NCBI RefSeq assembly: GCF_027595985.1
Contig: NC_073302.1
Coordinates: 10,170,966-10,234,965, forward strand
DNA: 64,000 bases
Reading direction: 5' to 3'
Source: Sorex araneus
Lineage: Eukaryota; Chordata; Mammalia; Eulipotyphla; Soricidae
Made by a program: the position numbers and the translations under genes. The notes below the pieces were generated by a model, which saw nothing but the letters and a program-made list of their open reading frames with translations, ran no database searches and had not been told where the DNA came from. Below, in pieces: positions 32,631 to 43,950 of this stretch (the stretch's first letter is position 1; each line of letters opens with the position of its first letter).

Positions 32631-33183
32631 TGTTAGTATATTTACTGGTGTGCATACAAATAATCAAGTAGACTATCATCCTATACAATCTACTTTTTAT
32701 GTTCCGTTCTAATTGTGTTCATATACATCTCTGACACATTGAAATATTTATGCTTTACTCTGCTAATGTTCACCAGTTTTATTCCCCAGACTGACTTTCA
32801 GGGACTGACATTTACGGACAATTATTTGAAACTATGATGCCTTATTTCAGCATGTTTAGAACATGGTATTTGGAGAGTAGTAAAGATACCTAAAATAGGA
32901 ATAAAGAAAAGAGCCCCAAGTCTACTAACTCTCCTAGAAAAAAAACACGCTTTTTTTCTTTATACTGTAAATGCAGGAAATTTTGTACGTAAAGATTGTC
33001 AGAAAATAATAATTGGTTATATAAATGAGATTTCCTGTTAAAAAATTCTTAATTACCCATTCAAAACTTTCAGTGACAACGTTGGATGTGTTTATAAGTA
33101 AGGAATTTTACCATTTTTAACTAATTCTGTTGTTTATAATAAATATATTATTTTTAAATGTTAGAAGTGTTTTATATCTTGAA
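32631..33183. other. Receptor 1 downstream flank, no gene
   Basis: This AT-rich sequence is paralogous to 41723-42275 and 56498-57080. It contains several AATAAA-like hexamers (for example 33136-33144), any of which could serve as a polyadenylation signal. It ends at the tandem duplication junction. Confidence 0.6.
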
Positions 33184-35266
33184 GTATGAATCTATTAGCC
33201 CTCTCTCTATTTCTTTCTTCAAAGCCAGTATTTCCTTGGTACATTTTTATCTTGATCTATCCAGAAGCGATAGGGCGGCTTTGAAGTCTCCAACTACTAT
33301 TGTATTGCTCACAATGTCCATCTTACAGTCTGTTAGTAGTTGTTGTAGCTATTTAGCTGGTCCCTCATTGGGTGCGTACACATTTAGGAGTGTGATTTCT
33401 TCCTGCTGTACATATCCCTTGATTAATAAAAAATGACCTTCACTATCCCTTCTGATCTTTTTCAACCTGAAATCTATGTTGTCGGATACTAGTAAAGCCA
33501 CCCCAGCTTTTTTGAGGGAGTTGTTTGCTTGCAGGATTGTTTTCCATCCTTTGACTTTGAGTCTGTGTTTGTTCTGGCTATTCAGATGTGTTTCTTGCAG
33601 GTAGCCAAATGTTGGTTTCAATCTCTGAATGCCTTTTGCCACTCTGTGTCTCTTAATTGGTGAATTTAGACTATTGACATTGAGAGAGATTATTGCTATG
33701 GGATTTTGTGCCAGTTCTCTTTAAGGGTTTGTTTTGCTTGTAGGGGTTTTTCTTGTCTTACAGTAGCCCCTTTAGTCCTTGAGTTCCTGAGTTGTTGTTT
33801 ATCCACAAAATAGTGTATAATTCCATCAAGTTTGAATGAGAGTTTAGCCAGATAAAGTATTCTTTTGAAGCATTCATTTCATTGAGTTTTTTCACTATAT
33901 CCCACCACTGCCTTCGGGCTTGGAGGGTTTCCTCTGATAGGTCTGCTGTGAGTCTAAGGGGTGCTCCTGTGTATGTGACTTCCTTCTTTGATATTGCTGC
34001 TTGCAGTATTGTGTCTCTATCCATGAGACCATCATTCTAACTATCATGTCTCAGATTTTTTCTGGTAAGGTCTCCTTTTGCTGGCACCCTTTGTGCTCCT
34101 TGAATCTGGATGCCTGCATTCTCCATCTCTGGGAACTTTTCAGTAATCATTTCTTTGACTCTGGCTTTTTCACTGGGGTTACTTCCCTGTCCTGGTACTC
34201 CAATGATTCTAATGTTGTTCCTCTTGAGATCATCCCCTAGGACTCTGATTCGTCCTAGAGCTTCTTCTACGTCTCTTCCCATTTTCTATTGTTTCCTGTA
34301 GGATTCCTGCAGCTCATCCTCAAGCTCACTGATTCTGTCTTCTGCTGTAGTCATTCTATTGTTGAGGGCACCCACTGAGGTTTTTATTTCATCTATCGAA
34401 TCCTTCATTTGTGACATTTCTTTTTGTAACTTTTTAATTTCTGCTCTCATTTCTTCCCATATTTTCTTGACTGACTGTTCAGTTGTTTCTGTCAGGTCCT
34501 CCTTTAATTTAATAGATACCTTTTCAATCTTCACTTTGGTTCATTGAACATCTTCCGCATTTTTACTCTGAATTCTTCATCATAGTGCTCGAGTTTGTAG
34601 GAAACGCCTATTGAGGTTCCTGGACTCCTTTCTTCTTCTGCTCCTTGTGGTGGGGATTTGTGCTGTTTCTTCATGTTGTGGTGGTGGTATGGAAAAGTGA
34701 CCTTTAATTTTACTACCCGTATTCCCTCTTGTTGTGAAAAAGAAATCTGGATGGGTTCAGTCTCTGGTAGTTGCCTTTTTATTTTCCCCTTCTAGGACAT
34801 GTCCTTCCTCTCAGATGTTCCTCTAATCCAGAGGTGAGGCCTAAAGTGATGCTTTCGGAGAATGTGCTCTTTTACATTGGGCTTTGTGCAGGTACTTGTA
34901 TTCATTGGTGATTAGGTGAAATTTGGATAGACTAGTAGCTTATTGTCCTACTGTTTTTTGGAGAGCTAGGATGTTACTCATGCGAATAGGTAATGAAAGC
35001 CGATATGCAACAACAGATTGCTTGGTGTTGAGAAAATAAGTGCGGCCAGCCCCAGAACAGGCCATGCCCACTTTTTCTAAGACCACGACCCCTGAAGATT
35101 AGGCCACACTCCTTGCCCCACAATAGCTGAGTCTGAGTCACAGGCTGGGACGGGGGTAGGGCGAGTAGGGGATTTCACACACCTGGGTCAGAAGAGAAAA
35201 CAGCTGCGGTGCTTGGGGTTGGTATGCAGCAGCGATGGCAGCAGTCGGAGGGGGTGTTGTTCCTCT
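33184..35266 (-). mobile_element. L1g: 5' part of an L1, duplicate of L1f
   Basis: In minus-strand order: 5'UTR (35266 to about 34690), ORF1 pieces (34286-34534, 34037-34282, 33758-34024) and the ORF2 endonuclease (33349-33642), stopping at the duplication junction. All pieces are frameshifted. It carries only the 5' third because the duplication began inside the element. ORF1 shows coiled-coil EDRISELEDELQE, GRIRVLGDDLKRNNIRIIGV and LRLTADLSEETLQARRQWWD. Confidence 0.85.
34690..35266 (-). promoter_or_regulatory. L1g 5'UTR
   Basis: This is the duplicate of the L1f 5'UTR. It is less GC-rich and more decayed (GGCCATGCCCAC, GGCCACACTCC). It lies about 5.5 kb upstream of receptor 2, pointing away from it. 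Any regulatory activity is untested. Confidence 0.45.
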
Positions 35267-35268
35267 CA

Positions 35269-35623
35269 TTTAGGATCTTGAGTTATAAAGTACGACCATC
35301 CCATAGGTGGGCTACCAGGTGTTCTTTTTTTTTTACGGTTTTTTTTTATTAGTTTATTTTTAATTAGAGAGTCATCGTGAGGGTACAGTTACAGATCCAT
35401 ACATCTTTGTGCTCATGTTTCCCCCATACAAAGTTCGAGAACCCATCTCTTCACCAGTGCCCATCCTCCAACACCAGTAAACCCAACATCCCTCCCCCCC
35501 TCCCCAGTCCCGTCTCCCCCCACCCCACCCTGCCACTATGGCAGGGAATTCCCTTTTGTTCTCTCTCTCTACCAGGTGTTCTTTTGATGTTTGGTGGAAG
35601 CAGTTGGTAACTGCTCTAGTCCA
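35269..35623 (-). mobile_element. RTE remnant split by an L1 tail
   Basis: Reversed RTE coding sequence (GTACGACCATCCCATAGG ... GCTCTAGTCC) matches 26487-26580. The L1 3'UTR at 35329-35569 interrupts it. Confidence 0.75.
35329..35569 (-). mobile_element. L1 type I 3'UTR insertion, copy-2 specific
   Basis: A 241-bp reversed L1 tail is flanked by the exact 16-bp duplication TACCAGGTGTTCTTTT (35313-35328 and 35570-35585). It is absent at the matching point of copy 1 (about 26540), so it inserted after the tandem duplication. Its sequence resembles the 3' end of L1b. Confidence 0.92.
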
Positions 35624-38101
35624 GCAAAATACATAAGGTAGAACATATATGTAATATAAACTTAAGGGGAAGATTGAGGGGGACAAGATATATTAAAGGA
35701 AAACTTGCGAAGGATAGTGTGCAAATAAGCTCTTCTCTGATAAATCTTATGGAGTCCAGGTCCTTATGTCTATAGATGCATGTAAATATGTTATAGAAGA
35801 AACAATATTCTGACTGATAGACTGAATACTGTATCACGTTAGTGTGATGTCTTGTTGGGACAGTTTAGGTACATTCGGGGTTATAGATAATATATTAATA
35901 ATTATCCTGTGCTTATAAATGCTTATAAATTGTTCTATTAATTATAAATCTATTCATCACTTGGCATAGTAAAGTTAATGACACTCACAGTGGACATACA
36001 TTGTACAACTGTGTGCTAGAGCATGAATCATATAAGTAAATGCTATCAAAGATTCAATGGATGCAAAAACAATTTGAATTTTGCTCCAGAGACAAAGCTG
36101 AGAGAAGTCACTTGACTTATTGAGAACCAAGAGTGAATGGCTGACAGAGTCTGGCATCTGGTCCTGTCTGGAAAGACATTGGCTGCACTGAAGCTGGAGC
36201 ATATCTCAGTATTCCTCCCTCCAGCTGGAACTCTGGGCAGGCAATCAACTGTCAGGATGCCCCTGATACCTCGGTCACTCTCAGTTTGCTTCATAGGCTC
36301 AGTGCTTCCAGTCCACACACAAGCCCCTCCCCATATCTCACTGGACTGAGGCAATTATCCTACTTTCTCCTTAACTAGGAGCTTTGGGACCTTTCACTTA
36401 GCCTTCTCCATGTTTATAAAGTTCTATTCTTATTTCTTGGGTCAAGGACGGACACAGAAAGCCCAGACATTTATGGGTTCACAGATGCTTTCTTCTTGCT
36501 CATTTTTTCCTGTGTTCTAGGACAGAAGCTGATCAGAATTTTAATTGAATACAAGATTAGAATTTGCTGAGCTACCAAGAATTGCTGAGGTTGGACTGAG
36601 CTGGTTTCTAGGTGAGCAAAGTGTCTCATGTGCTTGGAGGTCTGTACATGCATTTACTGTTCAGTGCTATGTGCGGATACCTCCTTTAATGATGTGGATA
36701 CATGAATATTTCTTCAAAATTTGTGTCTCTATATGTTTGACACGTAACTTACAGTATAGATTTTAAAAAGAGAGAAGAGAGAGTGAGAGAGATTAGAAGA
36801 CAGAGATGTGCTAATGAATTATAATCATTGTCCCACAATAAGACCACATGCACCAAATTAGCAACCGTTAAGCAGATGCAGAGCAGTTCTAAGTGTGGTT
36901 TGGAGTCTCATCATCAACTATCAAAAATCTGACACTCCTTTAATCACTTCCATATTCTGTTCTTTTACACAAATAACAGAGTTAGTGAAGACATTGCAGC
37001 ATCTGAATAGAAAGATGTGTGCTCACCATGAAGTAAAATTTCTTTAATAGACCCATGACCAGAATAGGGGAAGAAGCTTGAAATCAAGCTCGAGGAAGTT
37101 TGGAATCCCTCAAGTAATCTGAGGGATGCTGCAATATGCAATATTTCATTTTGTTTATGGGTTATCTTCATGTGTCACACTAAAGTTGATGTGTTTGTGA
37201 GTAATTGATGATGTCTAATTGGCAGGTAGTATTTTAGTTGGTGTTATCTCTGTGAACAAATGCAGCCTCCTTGCCTCACCGACAGCTACTTTAGATTCTG
37301 TCAGTAGTGGCTATTATATTGCATTGAGCATGTGTTCTTATATGCTTTTCACCTCTAATAGGGTGCCACACACTAATTCCTAGGACACCAATAGCTCAGT
37401 CGGTCAGTAGGGATCTAACCATTAGCCTGTACTTGTTTGAATTTCCTAAGGTTCAGTTTCCAACTGGTAAAGAAAGAGGAACTAATTCTTGATCACAATG
37501 CTATTTTGAGAACGAAATTGGACTATGTACAACATTAGTAAGCACCATACTTGTCATGTAATCAGTTCTCAGTATATAATCAATAAAACACAAGGGGAAT
37601 TTTATTGTGTTTCTCCAAACCAAGTGTTTTTACTTAGACATTGTTATTTCTCCACTACCAAGTGCAGTCCAGGTAGAAGTCTAGAGAGTACAAGCCAACA
37701 TGAACTCCCTTTCATACTTTGCTGCTATAGCTTGAACCCGTGCTCCTGCATCATGGACCAATTATCTTTTAAATTATGTGTGATTTAAGTTTCCAGGGTG
37801 ATTTACTAGTGCTTTCTTATTTCTCATTCTCCACTCAATGATACTGTATCACAATTTATAAATCAGTGATAAGAAAGTGCCACCTTAGAGGTCATTAATG
37901 GAGAGGATCAGTGTCCTTAGCAATTCATAGATCTTTGGACTAGATGATCTGTTGTCTTTCTCCAATACATGAATACAAAAGCCAGTGAAGATTCCCTCCA
38001 TAAACTTGCCACAAGAAAGGGCCATCTTTGGCGGATGGAGTGGGCATGTTGAATGGCAGTAGGATAGTTTAGGGACAAACACGACAATAATGGTTGGGAA
38101 T
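35624..38101. other. Upstream spacer of receptor 2, left part, no gene
   Basis: This is paralogous to 26581-29096 with high similarity and small indels. It has the same conserved block at about 35990-36650. I see no supported gene. Confidence 0.6.
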
Positions 38102-39437
38102 TGTGTAAACACACAAGAAAAGAAAGAGGAGGGTACCACACCGGGCACAGGGCAGCAGCACTCTACCTTTCCTGCTGCCCACTTTTGGTAGTCTCCAGCC
38201 ACTTCCCCCACCCTGGGGAGGTTGATGGCGATGATGAGGCACGCGAAAGAAGGAATGGAGCCAGGCTGGTTGGTCTCAGTTGCAGTTTATTCCATTCCCA
38301 TCTCCATTCTCCTCTGATTCTCCTCCTGCTTCTTCCTCCCCTATGCTACTTCATTCTCCTTCTCTTGGATCTGGATCTCGTTCTAGCTTCTCTAGATCTA
38401 GTACTGGGACTGGCCCCCAGCCCACTCTTTCAGCCTAACTAAATCCCAAAGCCTGAGGGGTTGGGGCTTACACATAGATGTGGTCACAATCAATAGGGGT
38501 AAAGTTCTTTTCCTCAGGGGAAGCTGCTTCCAGGACAGATTCTCTTCCAGCAGGACAACCCACCCAAGGGTGGAATCCCATGGGTGTGTTTCTCCTCTCT
38601 CCTTGTCCAACTAACATATAAGTATTCATAATATTAATCATTTTGTATTGACATAGCAAGAGATGCATTAAGCTTATAGAATTGCTCTCCTGGGGTCATC
38701 TCGATCTCAGACTACAGTGCTCAGGCCATATTAGTCTTTCCTATCCCTAGCAGGGTCCTATCTCGTCATTGCTTTTGGATCATGACATGACATGTCCATG
38801 ACAAAGCTCTTAATATATAGTTAAGCATTAGGCACTTTGGCCAGGCCCATCTCGATGCCTGGGTAGCATATAACTCACCGCTTGCCCTGGATCCATCCCA
38901 TCCCTTGTCGGGAATCTCCTTTTGGTGGTACTAGGGAGTAAGAGCAGCTGAGGCTTAAGTCGAGAAAGCAGATGCCCGGGAGTAAATAATCTTCGAAGCC
39001 AATTAAATCCCATGGTACCAAAGCATATTAACAACTGTCTTTCTTTGTCCATGCAAAAAGGACACTGCTTTAAAGTAAACTATTCAAAAGACATAAGGAG
39101 AGGAGAAAGGCAATATTAACTTACAATACAAGTTCAATGTCCTAGAAAGGTCTGACCTTACAAATGAACAGAGTCTGATTAGGGGGAAAAGCTGACTAAC
39201 GGGTTGGGGAAGAGAGCATAGAAGTGATTACAGATAAACAAAGGAATGGGGGTGAGTCGGGAGCACTTTGATGGGTGTGACCCGATATACCTAAGCTCCT
39301 TGTGGCAAGGAGAACAGGACATACCAATGTTGTCTTAAAAATGTTTAGAGAAGATTACCAGATAAGCCCAAACTCTGTGGCAAGGGAGAAAGGACAAACC
39401 AGTGATATCCTACAAGAATGATCATTTTGGGCAGGCA
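38102..39437 (-). mobile_element. Candidate solo LTR of an endogenous retrovirus
   Basis: A 1336-bp block is absent from copy 1, where the flanks are contiguous (near 29085-29100). It begins TGTGTAAACACAC and ends GGCAGGCA, giving TG...CA ends. On the minus strand it has AATAAA (38286-38291 reversed) about 184 bases before the end, which fits U3-R-U5 order. No gag, pol or env coding is seen and the small minus-strand frames are not recognisable. No clear target-site duplication is visible, so the LTR call is tentative. Another type of insertion is possible. Confidence 0.45.
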
Positions 39438-40187
39438 CTGAGTGTTGAAGTAGGTAAAGACATAATATTAACTTAATTTGATAATCTTTCATTATCTTTA
39501 TTGCAGAACCTAAGGCCCAAAAGAGAATGGTGTAGGTTTGGAGGAAAACTCAGACCAATGATGGTCCTATCCTACACTCTTTCTCCAAACTGGTGAATGG
39601 ATTTGTGTTGGAATGCTATATGACAAAAACCAAATTATGGACAAATTTATAACTGTATATATCACTGTTTTTCAATTTTTTAAAGAGAGATTTACTGCAC
39701 AGCAGTATGTTTCATAATTCCCACCCTCAGACTAAATTTCCAAAGAAATATCAAACCTAGAGTCTACATAACAAACCTATATGACCACAATTTGAAATTG
39801 CTTTTTCACACCTGTAATAGGAAGGGCAATATATTATGCCATGTAAACCATAAAATATCAATATGTAGTTATTTGAAATAAACTGCATAAATTGAAGTTA
39901 TCTAAGCTGATACTTTTGAAAAATCTACAGTGATATCACATACAATTGTGGTTATCCTAAATAATGAGTGGAAAAGAGACACATAATGAGTAAGACACAG
40001 ACTCTTACTGAAGATAAATTGTCATTTTACCTGCTGTATTTATGAGTGATACAGCTATGCAACTTTAGATAATTTATCTTTTGTTCTTCATATTTAGAAA
40101 AAACAATGTAGTGCTGAATTCATACTTTGGTTAAGATTTTTAAGATATATGTAATACCCATAAAATAATGCGTGCTATTGGGTAAGT
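39438..40187. other. Upstream spacer of receptor 2, right part, no gene
   Basis: This is paralogous to 29098-29820, ending just before the shared L1 tail. I see no gene. Confidence 0.6.
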
Positions 40188-40202
40188 TGATGGCCAATAT
40201 TT

Positions 40203-40525
40203 TATTTATTTATTTTAAATTCTTATCAGTGAATCACCGTGAGGTACAGTTACAAACTTATGAACTTTTATGTTTGCATTTGGTTTACATTCCCCCACAA
40301 GTGCCTTCTATATCCCGCTGCCCTTTCCCCCAGCAAGTGTAGCCAGATTCGAAACTGTGGAGCAAACCTTCTGGCCCTTATCTATGTTATAATTGATTAA
40401 GTGTTGGTCTCTCATTCTGTTATTTTATATTCTTCAAATGAGTCCAGCTATTCTATGTCTGTTCCTCTCATTCTGATTCATTTCACTTAGCATGATACTC
40501 GGCATGTTGATCCACTTGTGCTAGA
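40203..40525 (-). mobile_element. Two L1 3'UTR pieces joined by a deletion
   Basis: 40203-40306 equals the start of the L1 tail at 29836. From about 40307 (TTCTATATCCCGCTGCC) the sequence equals the later part of the L1 tail at about 31212. The intervening about 1.2 kb of copy 1 order, including one mosaic SINE and one SOR SINE, is missing. AGTGC is present at both breakpoints. Confidence 0.75.
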
Positions 40526-40739
40526 AATGATGAAATCATAAAAACATTTTTTGTATTAGCAAAAAAAAATTGCCTCACAACGAAATTTTACTACTGATGT
40601 TAGAGTATAATGTACCACTGGAACATGAATGGTACAAACTGTGGTTTATGTAACCACACGTGATTAGTTAAAATTTAATACTCTCACATACAGTTGGCCT
40701 TACTATGATGTTACACTACTCACTCCCGTACTATATTTC

Positions 40740-40758
40740 CCTCTTTCTTTTACTCCAG
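40740..40758 (+). promoter_or_regulatory. Probable splice acceptor before receptor 2 start
   Basis: CCTCTTTCTTTTACTCCAG ends in AG at 40757-40758, 16 bases before the ATG. Confidence 0.6.
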
Positions 40759-40774
40759 TGAAGAAAAAAGCAGC

Positions 40775-41722
40775 ATGTTGAGAGAGAATGAGACCAGAGT
40801 TTCTGAATTTCTTCTCCAGGGGCTCCCTGTTCCACCAGAACGTCAGGGTTTGTGCTTCATCCTCTTCCTGCTCATGTACCTGACCACGGTATTGGGGAAC
40901 CTGCTCATCATCCTGCTCATCCGGATGGACTCTCGTCTCCACACCCCCATGTACTTTTTCCTCAGTGTCTTGGCTTTCGATGATTTGACTTACTCCTCTG
41001 TCACTGTCCCCAAAATGTTGATGGACATGAAGACGAATCACAAATCTATCCCCTACGCAGGGTGCATTTCTCAGGTGTTTTTTTTAATAATCTTTGGTTG
41101 TTTTGAAAACTTCCTTCTTACAGTGATGGCATATGACAGGTATGTGGCCATCTGTCAGCCGCTCCACTACACCACCATCATGAGGCAGGAGCGATGCATT
41201 GCTCTAGTTACAACATCCTGGATCCTCAGTTTCTTCTACTCTTTGATGCACACCCTCCTTTTGGCCAGAGTTTCCTTCTGTGACAACATTACCATTCCCC
41301 ACTTCTTCTGTGAAATCATTCCTGTCCTAGAGATAAGCTGTTCAGACATTTCACTCAACCAGCAGGTCATGTACATTGTCGGAGGGATTTCTTTTTATCT
41401 GCCATTCTTCAGTATCTTGGGCACTTACATCCGAATATGGGCCACTGTCCTGAAGAATCCCTCTGCTAAGAAATTCTTCAAAGTCCTTTCTACCTGTGGT
41501 TCCCATCTGCTTGTTGTGTCTTTATTCTATGGAACTGTTTTTAAAGTTTATTTTTTATCCTCCTCCTCTTCTTCAAATAATAAAGACATAATTGCTTCTG
41601 TGATGTACATGATAGTCACCCCCATGCTGAACCCTTTTATCTACAGCTTGAGAAACAGAGATATAAAACAAGCCCTATATTTGCTCGCTAACAGAGTCAA
41701 GTTCTGTAGTCAAAAAACTTAA
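40775..41722 (+). CDS. Olfactory receptor, family 1 subfamily J-like (receptor 2)
   Basis: An intact 315-residue single-exon OR, the tandem duplicate of receptor 1. It has all hallmark motifs at the same positions (PMYFFLS 58-64, C97, MAYDRYVAIC 118-127, W149, C179, KVLSTCGSHL 236-245, PMLNPFIYSLRN 283-294). It differs from receptor 1 at residues 19, 71, 88, 133, 206, 216, 255, 256, 268, 276, 307 and 315. Residues 206 (A to S) and 216 (S to G) lie in or near helix 5 and 255-256 (IL to VF) in helix 6, where odorant contacts are common in this family. A change of ligand range is possible but not shown. D69 is shared with receptor 1. Its upstream region is shortened by the deletion near 40306. 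Confidence 0.96.
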   Translation: MLRENETRVSEFLLQGLPVPPERQGLCFILFLLMYLTTVLGNLLIILLIRMDSRLHTPMYFFLSVLAFDDLTYSSVTVPKMLMDMKTNHKSIPYAGCISQVFFLIIFGCFENFLLTVMAYDRYVAICQPLHYTTIMRQERCIALVTTSWILSFFYSLMHTLLLARVSFCDNITIPHFFCEIIPVLEISCSDISLNQQVMYIVGGISFYLPFFSILGTYIRIWATVLKNPSAKKFFKVLSTCGSHLLVVSLFYGTVFKVYFLSSSSSSNNKDIIASVMYMIVTPMLNPFIYSLRNRDIKQALYLLANRVKFCSQKT

Positions 41723-42893
41723 TGTGAGTATATTAACTAGTGTGAATTCAAATAATCAAAGAGACTATCATCCTAGACAATCTATTCTTTGTGTTCAGTT
41801 GTAATTGTGTTCATATACGTCTCTGAGATATTGACATATTTATTCTCACTCTGCTAACATACACAGGTTTATTCCCCAGACTGACTTTCAGGGACTGACA
41901 TTTACTGGACACTGATTTGAGACTATGATGCCTTATTTCATTATGTTTAGGACATGGTATTTGGAGAGTAGTAAAGATACCAAAAACAGGAATAAAGAAG
42001 AAAACAGCACCAAGTCTACTAACTCTCCTAGCAATACCATACTTTTTTCTTTATATTGTAAGCATGCTGGAAATTATGTACGTAAAGATTGTCAGAATAA
42101 ACTAATTGGTTATATAAATCAGATTTCCTGTTAAAAAATTCTGAAATTCCCATTCAAAACTTTCAAGGACAACTTTGGTTGTACTTATAAGTAAGGAATT
42201 TTGCCATTTTCAACTAATTCTGTTATTTCTAATAAATATATTATTTTTAAATGTTAGATGTGTTTTATATCTTAATGTATATGGTAGTTACAATGGCTAA
42301 CTACAATGGCCATGACAATGGATATGTGTCAGTATGTGTGTGTGAAATAAGTTCAATATGATACATACCTTAAATGTTTTCACTTTGTTTATGTATTCAC
42401 TTTGTTTATGATTACTCAGTATTATGAATATTCAGGTGGGAGAAATAAAAACCCATATTTCCTAAGAATGGAAAGATTATTTGACATGTGGGTGTTTGTG
42501 AAAATTACATATTTTTTACATTTGTGTAAATTTGCATGCCATACCATATATATGATATATATATAATTTTTAGTGAAGATAGTTTCATTTAAACCAGGCT
42601 ACTTAGAGAAACATGAGGGGAAAAAATAGAAGAGTAAGAGAGAGAGAAAGAGAGAGATAGATCTGTGTTAATAAATTACGTGAGCTACTCGAGAAAAATA
42701 AAAAGCAGAAAATGGCTTGAGTGAAGTTTTATCTCAATTTTTCCAAATTGTCTTGGCCTTGGAAACTTTCCTCATTTTATAAGAACATTTGGCTTTGAAA
42801 ATATAATACCACAGATATGGTTTCTATACAGGAATAGGTATAAACTAAATTTATGACTGAACATTAAAATATATCGGACAGTGTCATATTTAT
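41723..42893. other. Receptor 2 downstream flank, no gene
   Basis: This AT-rich flank is paralogous to 32631-33183 and 56498-57340. It holds a TA-rich run (42541-42568) and a GA-rich run (42636-42660). I see no gene. Confidence 0.6.
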
Positions 42894-43950
42894 ATCATTG
42901 TATCACTTGTATCACTCGTTATCCCGTTGACTTTAGATTTGCTCGAGCGGGCACCAGTAACTTCTCAACTCATTCGTGTCGCTGGCTAATGTAACCCAAT
43001 GGCTTCGGTTTGATCCAGGAACATGAAGAGCCTCAAAACATTCATTCAAGGTTTTAGACTAAGAAGAATGACCATCTCATAGGTGCTGGCCACGCAGTCA
43101 TTTGGTGTCCTGTGGAATGCAGTCAGTAACAGCTCTAGTCCACCTGTGGTATTTGAATCACATCACGTGTCCAGCCCATCTGATTTTTGATGCCTTGTAA
43201 AACCAGACAGCGTCCCTGATTCTTGATCGTCTATGGAGGTCAGAACTCTGGATTCCTTCTCTCACTTGAGTGAAACGTGATAATTCAAGCATAGCTTTTT
43301 TGATTCCTCTTTGAGAGACCCAAATAGCATTCTCATCCTGTTTTCGTGGGGCCCTGGTCTCTGAGGCATATGTTAGTTCAGGGAGAATGGTGGAGTTGAA
43401 AAGATGTGTCCGAAGCCAGAGATTCTTTGTCCTCTTAACCACTTCTTTGAAACTCTTGAAGGCGTTCCACACTGCTCTCTTCCTCCTGTGCAGTTCTGGT
43501 GCCAAGTCGTCCCTGTTGAGTTCTCGACCCAGGTACACATAGCTGCTGCATTTGAGATGTTTTTCCATTGAGAGCAAATGGAACTTCAGGGACTTTTTCG
43601 TTTTTCATGAACATTGCTTTGGTGAGATTCAGCTTCAGCCCGACCTTTCCACATTCGTGGTCAAAGTCGGCCAGCATTAACGCCACTTGGCTAATGTTTG
43701 CTGTTATTATAACGATGTCGTCAGCAAAGCTGAGGTCGTACAGTTGCCGTCTGTCTTCACTCCCATTCTTTCCCATTCTAGTCGTCGCATGACATTCTCG
43801 AGGGTGGCACTGAAGAGTTTTGTGAAATGGTATCACCCTGCCGAACCCCTTTCTTTACATCAGGTCTCAATGGATGCTTCCAATGCAGCATATGTGTGTT
43901 GAAAGTACAGACAGTCTTTTTAGTCTTTCTTCATTTTGGCATTCTAGTTC
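42894..43950 (-). mobile_element. RTE copy, minus strand, internally deleted
   Basis: The 3' end is at 42894 with a reversed GTGAT-type tail (ATCATTGTATCACTTG). The coding region runs to about 43857, then jumps to N-terminal sequence (GGATGCTTCCAATGCAGC) and ends at the RTE/L1 junction near 43951. The middle (endonuclease C-half and reverse-transcriptase N-half) is missing. Confidence 0.85.
43158..43836 (-). pseudogene. RTE reverse transcriptase C-half and C-terminus
   Basis: Two overlapping frames (43435-43836, then 43158-43577) encode the catalytic FADD motif (43717-43728, LSFADDIVIITANIS). Downstream come SSYVYLGREL, RRKRAVWNAFKSFKEVVKR, LTYASETRAP, FTQVREGIQSSDLHRRSRI and SKIRWAGHVM. This order is typical of RTE-clade polymerases. 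One frameshift near 43440-43570 breaks it. Of the window's RTE copies it has the best-kept motif C. Confidence 0.85.

Larger units (their letters stand above)
24444..33183. repeat. Tandem duplication copy 1 (contains receptor 1)
   Basis: This segment runs from inside L1f to the downstream flank of receptor 1. It repeats head-to-tail as 33184 to about 42275. The junction at about 33183 joins receptor 1's downstream flank (TTTTATATCTTGAAGTATG) directly to mid-L1 sequence (AATCTATTAGCCCTCTCTC) that occurs in L1f at 24444. The left neighbour of copy 1 and the right neighbour of copy 2 each continue into normal flank, as expected for a simple tandem duplication. Confidence 0.85.
33184..42275. repeat. 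Tandem duplication copy 2 (contains receptor 2)
   Basis: This is the second copy of the 24444-33183 segment. Relative to copy 1 it has an extra L1 3'UTR (35329-35569), a 1.34-kb LTR-like insertion (38102-39437) and a roughly 0.9-kb deletion joining two L1 fragments near 40306. Its right edge merges into flank that also follows receptor 3 (GATAGTTACA at about 42286 and 57085). Confidence 0.85.

Noticed and set aside
38828-39052. Small minus-strand frame in the LTR-like block as a viral or host gene
   Set aside because: It is short, unrecognised and without paralogues. Chance is sufficient explanation.
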